A stretch of 64,000 nt of DNA from Bacillus sp. HMF5848 (GTDB taxonomy: Bacteria > Bacillota > Bacilli > Bacillales > HMF5848), in assembly GCF_003944835.1 (NCBI RefSeq), contig NZ_RWIV01000001.1, forward strand, positions 2,388,501 through 2,452,500, written 5' to 3'. The notes beneath the pieces are model-generated. The model searched no databases and had not been told where the DNA came from. It was given only the letters and a program-made list of their open reading frames with translations. The position numbers and the translations under genes are program-made. This document shows, piece after piece, positions 48,860 to 59,785 of this stretch. Within the stretch, counting starts at the first letter, position 1. The number at the start of each line of letters is the position of its first letter.

Positions 48860-49015
48860 TAACGACTATAAGCACAAGACAAGCACCGTCGTTGACAACA
48901 ACATGACATCCTAACGCAGTGCGCACACTACGACTTTTAGCTGTCGGAAATCCTAACTTCCAGAGGCAGTTGCGTTGCTTCCTCGAGCCATTGGCGCTTG
49001 GAGCTAGACTCCCAT
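48860..49015. repeat. Degenerate intergenic repeat, Bacillus type
   Basis: From about GCACAAGACAAGC to GGCGCTTGGAGCTAGAC; the ends match the element at 26931-27043, with a different middle. No gene is supported here between scpA and ypuF. Confidence 0.5.
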
Positions 49016-49204
49016 CCAGGTTCAGAATTTTATGCATGTCTTATACGTTTTAATAAAAAGCGCCAAGCTAACCTAGCTAAGACTTTAAAACACGAGAGTT
49101 TAACCGACACTTATAAAAATAAATAAAAAGCACATCTATGAATGAAATCAAAAATATCCATAGTTAATTTAGAACATTGTCTAAATAATAAAGGAGGTAA
49201 TTCT

Positions 49205-49719
49205 TTGTATCCATCTGCGTACATTGATTATTTAGTTCATTTTCATGGTGACCGCGATTATTTTGAATGCCATGAAATTTTAGAGGAATTTTGGAAGGAA
49301 AAACCTGTCAACGAGCGCGATCGAACTTGGGTTGCACTTATTCAAATAGCTGTTGCTATGTATCATCATCGTCGAGATAATTTTCCCGGTGCGGAAAAAA
49401 TGTTAAGCAATGCATTGCAGTTTATTGAAAAAAAACCAGAAAACTTTAAAGGTCTTGGTTTACACAATTTAAAATTAGTGACACTGTTACAAGAACGTCT
49501 TCATGCCATTAAACAAAAGCAACCGTATCAAAGCATTAACCTTCCTATTACAGATGATGCATTAGTATCAGCTTGTAATGATCGCTGTAATCAATGTGGA
49601 TTTGTATGGCAAAGCATTAGTGACCTAACAAATAAAAATCTCGTGCACAGACATTCTATGCGTGATCGTGAACCAGTCATCCGTGAGCGTGAAAAACAAC
49701 TAACACTCCGTAAACAATA

Positions 49720-49735
<16 letters not shown>
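49205..49735 (+). CDS. ypuF: DUF309 protein YpuF
   Basis: A 176-residue protein with the DUF309 core FHGDRDYFECHEILEEFWK and WVALIQIAVAMYHHRRDN. TTG 49205 is preferred: AGGAGGT lies 6 bases upstream and the protein then starts YPSAYIDYLV like relatives. An ATG at 49142 lacks a ribosome site. Function unknown. Confidence 0.85.
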
Positions 49736-50140
<405 letters not shown>

Positions 50141-50256
50141 TTATAACCACTTTGCTAGTAAATTTAAACCCAATTAATAGAATTCATTAAAAAAACAATA
50201 ATAACCCCATATCACTTTTCATTATATTACGTCAGAAAAAGCGTTTCGTTACCCCA

Positions 50257-50727
50257 TTATTGCTGTAGGCTACGATGTAAATTTGCCATTTCTATCGCTG
50301 ATACAGCAGCCTCCCAGCCTTTATTACCTGCCTTTGTTCCAGCTCTTTCAATTGCTTGTTCAATGTTTTCTGTTGTTAATACACCAAAAATAACTGGTAC
50401 ACCAGTCATCATACTAGCTTGTGCTACTCCTTTGGCCGCCTCATTACAAACATAATCATAGTGAGTTGTTGCTCCACGAATAACTGTTCCTAGAGTAACT
50501 ACAGCATCATATTTTCCTGTTTCAGCAAGCTTTTTTGCAATAGAAGGAATTTCAAACGCCCCAGGCACCCATGCTACATCAATATTCTCATCAGTTACTC
50601 CGTGACGAATTAGCCCATCCTTTGCTCCACCTAATAGTTTACTTGTGATAAACTCATTAAATCTTCCTACTACAATTGCAACCTTTAACCCTGTCCCTAC
50701 TAAATTACCTTCAAATGTGTGTCCCAT
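50257..50727 (-). CDS. ribH: 6,7-dimethyl-8-ribityllumazine synthase
   Basis: A 156-residue enzyme from ATG 50727: [23 protein letters not shown] and [14 protein letters not shown] active-site segments. Condenses the pyrimidine with dihydroxybutanone phosphate; forms a 60-mer capsid around riboflavin synthase in Bacillus. Confidence 0.96.
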   Translation of the reverse strand: MGHTFEGNLVGTGLKVAIVVGRFNEFITSKLLGGAKDGLIRHGVTDENIDVAWVPGAFEIPSIAKKLAETGKYDAVVTLGTVIRGATTHYDYVCNEAAKGVAQASMMTGVPVIFGVLTTENIEQAIERAGTKAGNKGWEAAVSAIEMANLHRSLQQ

Positions 50728-50769
50728 ATAGATTTCCACCTTTTTTAAAATTATTATCAATCGCTATAT

Positions 50770-51963
50770 TTAAAATTTGAGTAAATGACCTAGTTTTTCA
50801 TGTTTCGTGTGTAAATATTTCTCATTTGCTGTATTATGTGGCAGCTGCAATGGTACTCTATCAATAACTTGTAATTCATAGCCTTCTAATCCTGTTATTT
50901 TGCGTGGGTTATTCGTTAATAATTTCATTTTACTAACACCCAAATCCTTCAAAATTTGAGCTCCAATACCGTACTCACGCAAATCAGCGGCAAATCCTAA
51001 CTTTTCGTTTGCCTCTACTGTGTCATAGCCCTGCTCCTGAAGTTCGTAAGCACGGAGTTTATTAAGAAGACCAATTCCGCGTCCTTCCTGGCGCATGTAC
51101 AATAATACACCAGTTCCTTCTTCCTCAATCTGAGATAATGCAGCATGTAACTGCGGTCCACAATCACAACGATGTGAGCCAAATACATCCCCTGTTAAGC
51201 ACTCAGAATGCACACGAACTAAGACAGGGTCTTCCGATTTTATATCACCTTTTACAAGAGCAACATGCTCTTTACTATCCACAATATTCGAATAACCGAT
51301 TGCTTTAAAGGTACCGTATTCCGTTGGCATCGATACCTCTACCTCACGTTTTACAAGCTTATCCTTTTGATTACGATAACGAATCAAATCTTTTATAGTA
51401 ATCATCTTCAGATTATGCTCATCAGCAATTTTCCGTAAGTCAGGTACTCTTGCCATCGTTCCATCGGCATTCATTATTTCACATATAACAGCTGCTGGTT
51501 CTGCACCGCATAGTTTAGCTAAGTCAACCGCAGCTTCTGTATGTCCTGCTCTACGAAGAACCCCTCCCTCCTTAGCTACTAAAGGAAAGATGTGACCTGG
51601 TCGCTTAAAGTCCTGCGCCCTTGTGTTTGCATTTATTAGAGCTTGCACCGTTTGTGATCGCTCAAATGCACTAATCCCTGTCGTAGATGTTTTATAATCC
51701 ACACTCACGGTAAAAGCCGTCCCATGAGGATCTGTATTGTGTGTTACCATTGGCACTAAATCTAATTTAATCGCTATTTCCTCGGTTACTGGCGCACACA
51801 CAAGACCACGTCCATGTGTTACCATAAAATTAATGACGTCCGGGGTAGATTTTTCTGCAAGGGCAATAAAATCGCCTTCATTTTCTCTGTCCTCATCGTC
51901 ACATACAATAACGACTTTTCCTTCTTGAAGATCCTTTAATGCTTCTTCAATTGCTTGAAACAT
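50770..51963 (-). CDS. ribBA: Bifunctional DHBP synthase / GTP cyclohydrolase II
   Basis: A 397-residue fusion. The N-terminal half makes 3,4-dihydroxy-2-butanone 4-phosphate ([19 protein letters not shown]). The C-terminal half is GTP cyclohydrolase II with zinc ligands (C...FGSHRCDCG) and [16 protein letters not shown] before ATG. Confidence 0.97.
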   Translation of the reverse strand: MFQAIEEALKDLQEGKVVIVCDDEDRENEGDFIALAEKSTPDVINFMVTHGRGLVCAPVTEEIAIKLDLVPMVTHNTDPHGTAFTVSVDYKTSTTGISAFERSQTVQALINANTRAQDFKRPGHIFPLVAKEGGVLRRAGHTEAAVDLAKLCGAEPAAVICEIMNADGTMARVPDLRKIADEHNLKMITIKDLIRYRNQKDKLVKREVEVSMPTEYGTFKAIGYSNIVDSKEHVALVKGDIKSEDPVLVRVHSECLTGDVFGSHRCDCGPQLHAALSQIEEEGTGVLLYMRQEGRGIGLLNKLRAYELQEQGYDTVEANEKLGFAADLREYGIGAQILKDLGVSKMKLLTNNPRKITGLEGYELQVIDRVPLQLPHNTANEKYLHTKHEKLGHLLKF

Positions 51964-51980
51964 ATGACACTCACCCTTTC

Positions 51981-52625
51981 TTATGACGTAAATCCATGAC
52001 TTTCCAAAAATGATTCAGTAAGGTTTGATTGCTGTGATGGTTTTCTAATAAATTTTGCGACATATTTACCAAGCATATCTGTTTCAATATTAACGATGTC
52101 ACCTACACCTTTTTCACCTAATACTGTTTCGGAAAGTGTATGTGGAATAAGTGATAAAGTAATAGATTTCTCAGATACTCCAAAAATGGTTAAGCTCGTT
52201 CCGTCAACAGCTACAGAGCCTTTCAGAAGCATATAGTCTAATAAATCATCTGATACCTGTATCTCGTAATAAACAGCATTTGCCTCTGCTTGTTTCTTTA
52301 TTATCGTTCCCGTCCCATCGACATGTCCACTTACAAAATGACCTCCAAAACGTCCATTTGCAGCCATAGCACGCTCTAAATTTACATGCGAGCCGATTGT
52401 TAACTGACTAAGCGAGGTTGCTTTAACTGTTTCAGGCATAATATCTACTGTAAATATATCTTTTGTATGTGATGTAACTGTTAAACAAACTCCATTCACT
52501 GCAATACTGTCGCCTATTTGCACGTCTTGAAGTATTTTTTCAGCTGCTAATGTCATTTGTATTGCGTTTGCTTGTTTTTTAATAGCTTGAACATTGCCTT
52601 TTTCCTCGATAATTCCTGTAAACAA
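51981..52625 (-). CDS. ribE: Riboflavin synthase alpha chain
   Basis: Start TTG 52625, giving [10 protein letters not shown] as in relatives with GAGAGGTGA upstream. 214 residues, two lumazine-binding barrels ([16 protein letters not shown]). Dismutates lumazine to riboflavin. Confidence 0.95.
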   Translation of the reverse strand: MFTGIIEEKGNVQAIKKQANAIQMTLAAEKILQDVQIGDSIAVNGVCLTVTSHTKDIFTVDIMPETVKATSLSQLTIGSHVNLERAMAANGRFGGHFVSGHVDGTGTIIKKQAEANAVYYEIQVSDDLLDYMLLKGSVAVDGTSLTIFGVSEKSITLSLIPHTLSETVLGEKGVGDIVNIETDMLGKYVAKFIRKPSQQSNLTESFLESHGFTS

Positions 52626-52627
52626 AA

Positions 52628-53722
52628 TCAATCACCTCTCAATGGTTTTGCAATAATTTTTATATCTGAGCCAATACTAGACATCGATTCAATAGACAGG
52701 TTTGTAGTCTCCGCTATTTCGGCAAATCCTTCTCCCCCTATCGGCGTAGGAGCATACTTGCCACCGATGAGTTTTGGTGCAATGTAAGCAATAATTTGTT
52801 GAAAGGCATTTGCTTTTACAAAGCTTTCATTCACTGCAGCTCCTCCTTCAACAAATAGCGATGTAATGTTATGCTTTCCTAGCATTATCAATAGGTCTTT
52901 AACTTCAATATTCGTACGATCCATAGTGAAGACTTTCACATGTCCGTGATTTAACAAGTCACGTCGGGCAGAAGTTACATTCTTACCAGTAATAATCCAC
53001 GTTTCTGCTTGCCCATCTTGTATAACACGACTTTGTTCAGGAGTACGCAAATTTGTGTCCAATATTATTCGGATAGGGTTTTTCCCGCCACCATGTGGGA
53101 GTCTTGTTGTAAGACTTGGGTTATCCTTTATAACCGTATTCACACCAACTAAAATAGCGTCGTGCTGATGACGGTATTGGTGAACATCGTGTCTTGCTGT
53201 CTCGCTTGTAATCCATTTACTGTCGCCGGTGTGTGTGGCAATTTTCCCATCTAAGCTCATAGCTGTTTTCAATGTCACATAAGGTATTTGTTTAGCTATA
53301 AAATGGAAAAACACTTCGTTTAATGAATCGGCTTCTTTCTTAAGAATACCTAATTCAACCTCAATACCAGCATTACGAAGTCTCTCAATACCTTTCCCTG
53401 CTACAAGTGGATTTGGATCTGTTGTAGCAATCACGACTCGCCGAACTTCGCTTTTTATAAGCAAATCACTACATGGCGGTGTTCTTCCATAATGACTGCA
53501 TGGTTCTAGCGTGACATATATTGTCGCACCTTTTGCTTTTTCCCCAGCCATTTGCATAGCATGAACTTCAGCATGCCCTTCTCCAGCTCTTAAATGAGCC
53601 CCCATCCCTACTACTTGATGATTTTTAACAACAACTGCACCAACCACAGGGTTTGGACTCGTTTGACCTTTTGTACTTTCAGCTAACTGAATTGCCAATT
53701 GCATATATTCTGAATCAGTCAT
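52628..53722 (-). CDS. ribD: Bifunctional riboflavin deaminase/reductase RibD
   Basis: A 364-residue fusion: deaminase with HAEVHAM and PCSHYGRTPPC zinc motif, then reductase (KTAMSLDGKIAT; FVEGGAAVNESF). First gene of the operon behind an FMN riboswitch. Confidence 0.97.
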   Translation of the reverse strand: MTDSEYMQLAIQLAESTKGQTSPNPVVGAVVVKNHQVVGMGAHLRAGEGHAEVHAMQMAGEKAKGATIYVTLEPCSHYGRTPPCSDLLIKSEVRRVVIATTDPNPLVAGKGIERLRNAGIEVELGILKKEADSLNEVFFHFIAKQIPYVTLKTAMSLDGKIATHTGDSKWITSETARHDVHQYRHQHDAILVGVNTVIKDNPSLTTRLPHGGGKNPIRIILDTNLRTPEQSRVIQDGQAETWIITGKNVTSARRDLLNHGHVKVFTMDRTNIEVKDLLIMLGKHNITSLFVEGGAAVNESFVKANAFQQIIAYIAPKLIGGKYAPTPIGGEGFAEIAETTNLSIESMSSIGSDIKIIAKPLRGD

Positions 53723-53763
53723 CCTACCACTTCTTTCAAACGGTTTACATAATTTTTAATAAA

Positions 53764-53801
53764 CAAAAAAGACCCTAGGAAAATAGTCCCGGGGTCTTTG
53801 T
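53764..53801 (-). terminator. Terminator of the rib-operon riboswitch
   Basis: AAAGACCC pairs with GGGTCTTT across a 17-base loop, followed by TTTTG on the minus strand, between aptamer and ribD. Confidence 0.75.
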
Positions 53802-53885
53802 AAAGTGCACTTTCATTATACGTGCAAAAAAACAGGTACAGAAAATAAAGGTATGCTCAATCACATTTTTTCATACCCTGCTTTT

Positions 53886-54014
53886 GTTCTTCTCCCATCC
53901 AGACTGTAACTGTCGGCTCTGGAATTTCACCAGATCCTGCCTTATCGGCTCGCGGGCTTTGCATCCATAATGCATTTACCGCCGGCTCGGAATTTCACCT
54001 GACCCCGAAGAACT
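53886..54014 (-). promoter_or_regulatory. FMN riboswitch of the ribDE-BA-H-T operon
   Basis: Minus strand shows the RFN blocks CTTCGGGGTCAGGTG, CCGGCGGTAAATGC, GCCCGCGAGC, GGCAGGATCTGGTGAAATTC, GCCGACAGT and GTCTGGATGGGAGAAG in order. Confidence 0.96.
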
Positions 54015-54075
54015 ATTATTCAATTTTACGTCATTATATCACATTATATTAAAAAAGTAGAACTGAAATAGCTTT

Positions 54076-54717
54076 TCAAGAATAAACAAATGATAACTCT
54101 TCATGTAGCATCAAAAAAATTTGTTCCATGGTTAACTTACTACTGTCATGAAGCTTTTTCTCATCATACCACTTTTTTGCTACTTGAACAGCGTTTGGAT
54201 AGTCCAAAGACAGTTGCTCATGAACAGGTAAAGACTTATCATGATTGATAAGTAAGTCAAAGTATACATTTAACACAATGGAAAGATGTTCAAGTTCAAG
54301 AATTGACCGCTGTATTGTAATTGGTTTACGCTGCATATATGGTGTCGTACCTAATAAGTTTGTGCTTCCTCCATACTTATCCTTAGCAGCAAAATGCAAG
54401 TGTCGAATACCGCTCATATAAAAGGCACCGAAACAAAGTGGGCATGGTTCTAATGTTGAATATAAAGCGTAGTTATTAACTTGTTTATGTACTCGATTAT
54501 CTAACTTTAACAATGCATTGACTTCGGCATGTGCCAACTCATTATATTTAATGACACTGTCCGATACATCATTAAAAGTTGCACTTTTCCCTCTAGCAAT
54601 TATATTTTCATCTTCATCAATAACAATGGCGCCAACTGGCCGAGATCCTTCTTGAAAGGACATCCATGCCTCGTTGAAACATTCCTGCCAAACATATGGT
54701 ATGTCGCTCCAATTCAA
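54076..54717 (-). CDS. Nucleoside/cytidine deaminase-like protein
   Basis: A 213-residue protein with the deaminase zinc site AHAEVNALL and EPCPLCFGA, in the nucleoside deaminase (guanine deaminase/TadA-like) superfamily. The extra C-terminal 70 residues and the SGIRHLHFAAKDKYGG segment leave the substrate open. TTG start after AGGAG. Confidence 0.8.
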   Translation of the reverse strand: MNWSDIPYVWQECFNEAWMSFQEGSRPVGAIVIDEDENIIARGKSATFNDVSDSVIKYNELAHAEVNALLKLDNRVHKQVNNYALYSTLEPCPLCFGAFYMSGIRHLHFAAKDKYGGSTNLLGTTPYMQRKPITIQRSILELEHLSIVLNVYFDLLINHDKSLPVHEQLSLDYPNAVQVAKKWYDEKKLHDSSKLTMEQIFLMLHEELSFVYS

Positions 54718-54825
54718 AATGTATCATCTCCTATCTTTTATTTTATCAGAAAAACATGTATGTCCATTTAAAATAATGTAGAATTTTATAATAAACAAAA
54801 ATCTTTATGATGGAGGGGATGACCA

Positions 54826-55617
54826 TTGGAAGAAAAAATTCAACAAATTATCGAACATATAGAGACTGATTATGATGTTAAAGTTTTATATGCTTGTGAA
54901 TCAGGAAGTCGTGTATGGGGATTTCCATCAGATAACAGCGACTATGATGTACGCTTTATTTACATACACAAAACAGATTGGTATTTGTCTATTGATCAAA
55001 AAAGAGATGTACTAGAGATTCCTAGTCAAGACACCCTTTCCTTGCCAATTGATAGTCAGCTTGATCTCAGTGGCTGGGAATTAACTAAAGTACTAAGGTT
55101 GTTTAGAAAATCAAATCCACCTTTATTAGAACAGTTACACTCGAGCATTGTTTATTATCATAAATACTCTACCATTAACAAAATGAATATGCTTGAAAAG
55201 AATGTATTTTCGCCTATCACTTGTATACATCATTATCTTAATATGGCAAGCGGGAATTATCGAGATTTTCTAAAGTCAGAAATACCGGTCACAAAAAAAC
55301 TAATTAATGTTATTCGGCCCCTTTTAGCGGCAAAATGGGTTGAAGCTAATAATTCAGTACCACCTACTAACTTTCAATCTTTATTAAAAGCTGTTGTACA
55401 TTCCACGTTACTTACTGAAGAAATATACAACGTAATTACCTTAAAGATGGAAGGAACAGAATTCCTGATCAATATTAACCTAGATTTGATTAACCAGTTT
55501 GTAGAACGAGAATATGATCATTTAAAAATATATGTAAAACAAATAGATCACAAACTGAGCGATCCCACCTTACAGTTAAACAAACTATTTCGTGATACTC
55601 TTTTAGAAGTTTGGTAA
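54826..55617 (+). CDS. Predicted nucleotidyltransferase (RlaP/YcgL family)
   Basis: A 263-residue protein of the DNA polymerase beta superfamily: ESGSRVWGF and SDYDVRFIYIH hold the Gly-Ser and Asp residues. The family is linked to RNA ligase/repair systems in some genomes, but no partner is nearby. TTG start after GGAGGGG. Confidence 0.82.
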   Translation: MEEKIQQIIEHIETDYDVKVLYACESGSRVWGFPSDNSDYDVRFIYIHKTDWYLSIDQKRDVLEIPSQDTLSLPIDSQLDLSGWELTKVLRLFRKSNPPLLEQLHSSIVYYHKYSTINKMNMLEKNVFSPITCIHHYLNMASGNYRDFLKSEIPVTKKLINVIRPLLAAKWVEANNSVPPTNFQSLLKAVVHSTLLTEEIYNVITLKMEGTEFLININLDLINQFVEREYDHLKIYVKQIDHKLSDPTLQLNKLFRDTLLEVW

Positions 55618-56106
55618 TAATTTCCCAAAAAAAGGGGGATTATATATGGCAATTACAGATTTCTTTAAGTTCGGAATACTATCTCAATAATTACTAAATA
55701 AACAACTTTCCCTTTAATAGGAACCTTGATTATCGGCCTACTTCTGAGATTTATTTCAGTAAGTTTACACACGTTCGTTCATATAGAGATCATTATGCTG
55801 TAAACAACATTAGGCTTGTAATCATACAAGCCATTTTTTACACAGACTCTGTTTTCCCTAGGTGAAAATTAGGTTGAATATACAACATGTAGATTAAGAA
55901 CAAAACTGACGTAGACAATATAAGGGATCCTGTTAATAGTAAAAACTATTCGCAACGCTTATGGTAATTGATATTTAACAGCTAATTGATACTGGCCTTT
56001 TTCATTAAATAAACCACCCAACCTGTATGTAATTGAGTAACCTGAAGAAGTTTCACTAGCACATCTTGTAACACGGCATGAAAGATATTCCATCAATTAA
56101 TTTTCC
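55618..56106. other. Intergenic region with a remnant ORF and a hairpin
   Basis: A ribosome site (AAAGGGGG) leads to a 14-codon ORF at 55646-55690 (MAITDFFKFGILSQ), probably the head of a decayed gene. A GGCTTGT/ACAAGCC hairpin with a T run lies at 55812-55839. No other gene is visible. Confidence 0.4.
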
Positions 56107-56826
56107 TTAGCCAAGTCCAACCAGCTTCGTTTTTTCACTCGTTTTTAGAATATGATGTAAATCTTCTAATCTATGAATTTCATAGGTTGGTACAATGTTG
56201 GTATTATTAGCTTTTTTGTTTGGATTGAACCAGCACGTATCTATACCGACCAGATTTCCACCTTTAATATCGGCACTTAATGAATCACCAATAATCAAGG
56301 CATTTTCTGAATTAAAATGGGGGATTCTATTAAATACGAAATCAAAATATTTCTTCATGGGCTTCTGATATCCTGTATCCTCAGATACGAAAATCCCTTT
56401 AAAGAACGGAAGCACCCCTGCATCATGTAAACGTTTATTTTGTGTTTTAGAAACACCATTCGTCACAATATACAAATCGTATTCACCATGCAATTTTCCC
56501 ACTAAATCATATGCTCCATGAACAAGTTGATTACCTTGTCCTAAATAGGTTCGATATTTTTGTTCATAAAGAATCCCATCTATCTCGTAACCAAGGGTCC
56601 GAAAAAAAATCGAAAAACGAGTATTCAATACCTCATCTCGAGTTATTTCTCCATTTTCAAAAGACTGCCAGAGACCTATGTTTATTTTCTTGTAATGCTC
56701 TTCCATTTCAGCCGTTAAAGAAAAGTTCACTTCATCAGCAAGCCTACTTAGTGCACATTTCTCTGCTGCCTGGAAATCTAATAGTGTATCGTCGACATCA
56801 AATAATAGCGTCTTATATTTTTTCAA
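56107..56826 (-). CDS. HAD-family noncanonical pyrimidine nucleotidase (YjjG/YfnB)
   Basis: A 239-residue HAD enzyme: LLFDVDDTLLDF (nucleophile), IVTNGVS, KPMKKYF and IGDSLSADIKGG. YjjG-family members clear modified pyrimidine nucleotides. TTG start after GGGGAG. Confidence 0.85.
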   Translation of the reverse strand: MKKYKTLLFDVDDTLLDFQAAEKCALSRLADEVNFSLTAEMEEHYKKINIGLWQSFENGEITRDEVLNTRFSIFFRTLGYEIDGILYEQKYRTYLGQGNQLVHGAYDLVGKLHGEYDLYIVTNGVSKTQNKRLHDAGVLPFFKGIFVSEDTGYQKPMKKYFDFVFNRIPHFNSENALIIGDSLSADIKGGNLVGIDTCWFNPNKKANNTNIVPTYEIHRLEDLHHILKTSEKTKLVGLG

Positions 56827-56917
56827 AAGTATCTCCCCACCTAGTTTTTATCAATTCATATATACTCTTATATTAACACTATTTTTCTAATAAATTGTAT
56901 TAGTCCGCCCCGAAAAA

Positions 56918-56956
56918 TAACAGACCCACATATATGTAAGGTCTGTTTGTAGAAAT
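56918..56956 (-). terminator. Terminator of the PfpI gene
   Basis: ACAGACC pairs with GGTCTGT across a 13-base loop; moderate T content follows on the minus strand. Confidence 0.5.
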
Positions 56957-56964
56957 GTTTAATT

Positions 56965-57486
56965 TTATCTTTCCATTACTTTAATAAACTCACGCAAATA
57001 ATCAGGCAAATCTGGTGGGCGACGACTAGATATTAAATGTTCATCTACGACAACTGGCTCATCTACCCAAGTTGCACCTGCGTTTGTCATATCATCTTTA
57101 ATGCCAGGAGTACTTGTCACTTTCCTCCCATGTAGGATATTAGCTGAAATGAGCACCCAGCCTGCATGACAAATTTGCCCTATAGGCTTTCGGACTTTAT
57201 CGAATTCTCTTACTATGTGTAATACTTCTTCATACCGTCTTAGCTTATCAGGTGCCCAGCCACCTGGTACTAATAGAGCATCATATGAACTTGCATCAAT
57301 ATCATTATATGCATAATCTGATACAGCAGGTACACCGTATTTACCTGTGTATGTATGCTTTGCTTCCTTGCCAACGATATGGACTGTAGCACCTTCTTCA
57401 CGCAAGCGCAATACTGGATACCATAATTCTAAATCCTCAAAATCATCACTAATGATTTGAAGAATCTTTTTTCCTTGAAGTTTCAA
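56965..57486 (-). CDS. DJ-1/PfpI family protein
   Basis: A 173-residue class-I glutamine amidotransferase-like protein with DDFEDLELWYP and the nucleophile elbow IGQICHAGW (Cys about 105). Members act as deglycases or intracellular proteases; YfkM of B. subtilis is similar. TTG start. Confidence 0.87.
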   Translation of the reverse strand: MKLQGKKILQIISDDFEDLELWYPVLRLREEGATVHIVGKEAKHTYTGKYGVPAVSDYAYNDIDASSYDALLVPGGWAPDKLRRYEEVLHIVREFDKVRKPIGQICHAGWVLISANILHGRKVTSTPGIKDDMTNAGATWVDEPVVVDEHLISSRRPPDLPDYLREFIKVMER

Positions 57487-57699
57487 CTTTCATCACTCCC
57501 CTTATTATATACAAATGGTGTACCCAACAAGCTAAAAGAATAAACTTCTGTATACTATATAGAATATTATTAATTTAACGCCATTATTATTAAGCTTTAG
57601 AATGCTAGTAAATAAGAGCAATATTAAAACAGTTTTCGTTATATTTTTCCATTGTCTTCATATATACTAACATTTAAAGAGTAAATTAGGAGAATGCGT

Positions 57700-58884
57700 A
57701 TGTGGAAAAAACTAACCAAGCTTCATAATGCAAATATTGCTGTTGTTATTTTTCTTTATGTAACAGGCATACTTCTTGCCATACCATTTTTAAGAGGAAT
57801 GATTGCTGACGTACGAGTGCCTTTTAAAAATTTCCATATATTTATAGGGTTTGTTTCCATTGTTCTATTAATTATGTATTATCGCTATTTTCAGTTCCAC
57901 TATAAGACCGTAAAAAAACAGAATGCTAAAAAATTCAACCTGTGGTTTGTAATTACTTTTACTATTGGGTGGATAGCATCAGGACTTATACTAACATTTC
58001 ATCGTTCATTCCCAGCTTTAGCTAACCAAAGTGCATTGTTCATCCATAATATACTAACTTGGGTTGGCCTTCCTTTTATCGTATATCACTCTATTACAAG
58101 AGCTAAGTGGGTACGTAAACAACTCTTGAATAAAAACAATTCTCAACCTAGTCTTTTCAATTTCAGTCGTAAAGGCTTTATAAAATATGGTATCACTTCA
58201 CTGCTTGTCATTTTAGTTGGGCCAACAGTTTATCGGTGGATGAAGCAATTTTTAGATCCTGGTGGTCAGGTACTAGCAGATGTTGTCAGACGGGACAAAA
58301 ATAAAATGAACCCACTCCCTACACCAGCACCTGCATCTAACCCTCCAGTTGGAGGTGGATATAAAGGAAATTTTCGCGTATATACCGTTACGGACATACC
58401 TAAGTATAAAAATGATAATTGGTCTTTCACTATAGACGGACTTGTTGAAGAGCCCGTAACATTGTCATGGGAAGAATTCATAACAATGAAACGAGTTGTT
58501 CAAGTAAGTGATTTTTATTGTGTCACTGGCTGGTCTGTGTTCAGTGTCACATATGAAGGCATTCTATTAAAAGATTTATTGAAAAAAGTCAACTTTACAA
58601 ACAAGGCTACCCATTTAAAATTTTATTCAGGCGATGGTGTTTACACAGATTGCTTATCACTAGAACAGGCTCATATGGATGATGTTATGGTCGCTCTTTT
58701 AATGGATGGATACCCCATTCCTTCTGATTACGGAGGACCTGCTCGCCTTATTGTCCCTAAAATGTATGCCTACAAAGCGGTGAAATGGCTAGTCCGTATA
58801 GAAGCAATAGACCATGAACACTTAGGATATTGGCAAGTAAGGGGTTATGATACAAATGCGTGGGTTCATGGAAAACAATCATAG
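57700..58884 (+). CDS. Molybdopterin oxidoreductase fused to a cytochrome-b-like membrane domain
   Basis: A 394-residue protein from ATG 57700 (AGGAGA 6 bases upstream). Residues 1-190 hold about five membrane helices with conserved His (HNANIAVV, FHIFIGF, IHNILTW, YHSITRA), like a heme-b domain. Residues 215-394 are a sulfite-oxidase-type Moco domain with the molybdenum Cys in DFYCVTGW. The domains sit in one chain where MsrPQ uses two proteins. Extracytoplasmic electron transfer is inferred; substrate unknown. Confidence 0.85.
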   Translation: MWKKLTKLHNANIAVVIFLYVTGILLAIPFLRGMIADVRVPFKNFHIFIGFVSIVLLIMYYRYFQFHYKTVKKQNAKKFNLWFVITFTIGWIASGLILTFHRSFPALANQSALFIHNILTWVGLPFIVYHSITRAKWVRKQLLNKNNSQPSLFNFSRKGFIKYGITSLLVILVGPTVYRWMKQFLDPGGQVLADVVRRDKNKMNPLPTPAPASNPPVGGGYKGNFRVYTVTDIPKYKNDNWSFTIDGLVEEPVTLSWEEFITMKRVVQVSDFYCVTGWSVFSVTYEGILLKDLLKKVNFTNKATHLKFYSGDGVYTDCLSLEQAHMDDVMVALLMDGYPIPSDYGGPARLIVPKMYAYKAVKWLVRIEAIDHEHLGYWQVRGYDTNAWVHGKQS

Positions 58885-59010
58885 TTATATTGTTAAAAAT
58901 ACGAACAAAACTACGAAAGCAAACGTACGATACAAAAAGATTATTATTTAATACGTCCAAAGAAGCAGGTTGATTTTACAATAGAATCATATTTTAAAGG
59001 AGGCACAAAA

Positions 59011-59169
59011 ATGACTATTTTCCTTACTATGATTATTGTCCTCATAGGTATAGCAATGCTTGTGCTGGGATTAATGAAACGAAAAAAATGGTTAGTGGTT
59101 CTGTCTTTACTCATGATAATCTTTGCAATTAGTTCTTTTATGCTAATGTTACTCATGTTTTTCCATTGA
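59011..59169 (+). CDS. Small two-helix membrane protein
   Basis: A 52-residue ORF (MTIFLTMIIVL...LLMFFH) with strong AAAGGAGG upstream. Two hydrophobic helices (about 2-20 and 26-50) are separated by KRKK. Function unknown. The rest of 58885-59293 shows nothing else. Confidence 0.65.
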   Translation: MTIFLTMIIVLIGIAMLVLGLMKRKKWLVVLSLLMIIFAISSFMLMLLMFFH

Positions 59170-59293
59170 AGTTAGCTCTTATCTTTAAGTATACATTGAA
59201 AATCAGATGATCATAATCTAAGCACTACTAATTGTGTATCAAGCGCAAAAAACATATTGTCAATTAATCTCTCCACACCTTTCATAGCTGTTT

Positions 59294-59785
59294 TTATAAC
59301 TTGAATACTTGCTGTACCTTATCCTGACAAAAGCTTACCCTTTTTCTCTTTTGCATTATGTGCAGTAACCTATATCGATTATAACGCTGAATCATTATGA
59401 ATGGAGTATTAAAACAAAACGCATATACTATCATTATCCACCCCGACAAAATATCATTGAAAGTAAAGAAGATTGGAGCGGGTAGGATCTGCATAATGTG
59501 TGAGAGCTCAGCTCGTTTCGTTTCAAATATAAAACGCTCCACTCCCTTAATACTCTTAACATTGATCTCGCGTTTTTTAATACCACCTTTCACCCAATCT
59601 CCACCGTCAGGTAGCTTTTCCTTCCACTTTTTTATACGTAGTTTTTCATATACCTTCACTTCCCACCTGTTCACTGGATATAAGCACGAGAAGAAATTAA
59701 TGGTCTTTTCATTAAATTTTGATGGAATATATGCTCCAATTGTATGAATAATCCCCCAAACTAATACATTAATTAATGCAATCAT
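59294..59785 (-). CDS. crtO: CrtO-like acyltransferase of carotenoid synthesis
   Basis: A 163-residue membrane protein resembling staphylococcal glycosyl-4,4'-diaponeurosporenoate acyltransferase (YEKLRIKKWKEKLPDGGDW is characteristic). It overlaps crtQ by 4 bp. It would acylate the sugar of the C30 glyco-carotenoid. Confidence 0.85.
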   Translation of the reverse strand: MIALINVLVWGIIHTIGAYIPSKFNEKTINFFSCLYPVNRWEVKVYEKLRIKKWKEKLPDGGDWVKGGIKKREINVKSIKGVERFIFETKRAELSHIMQILPAPIFFTFNDILSGWIMIVYAFCFNTPFIMIQRYNRYRLLHIMQKRKRVSFCQDKVQQVFKL

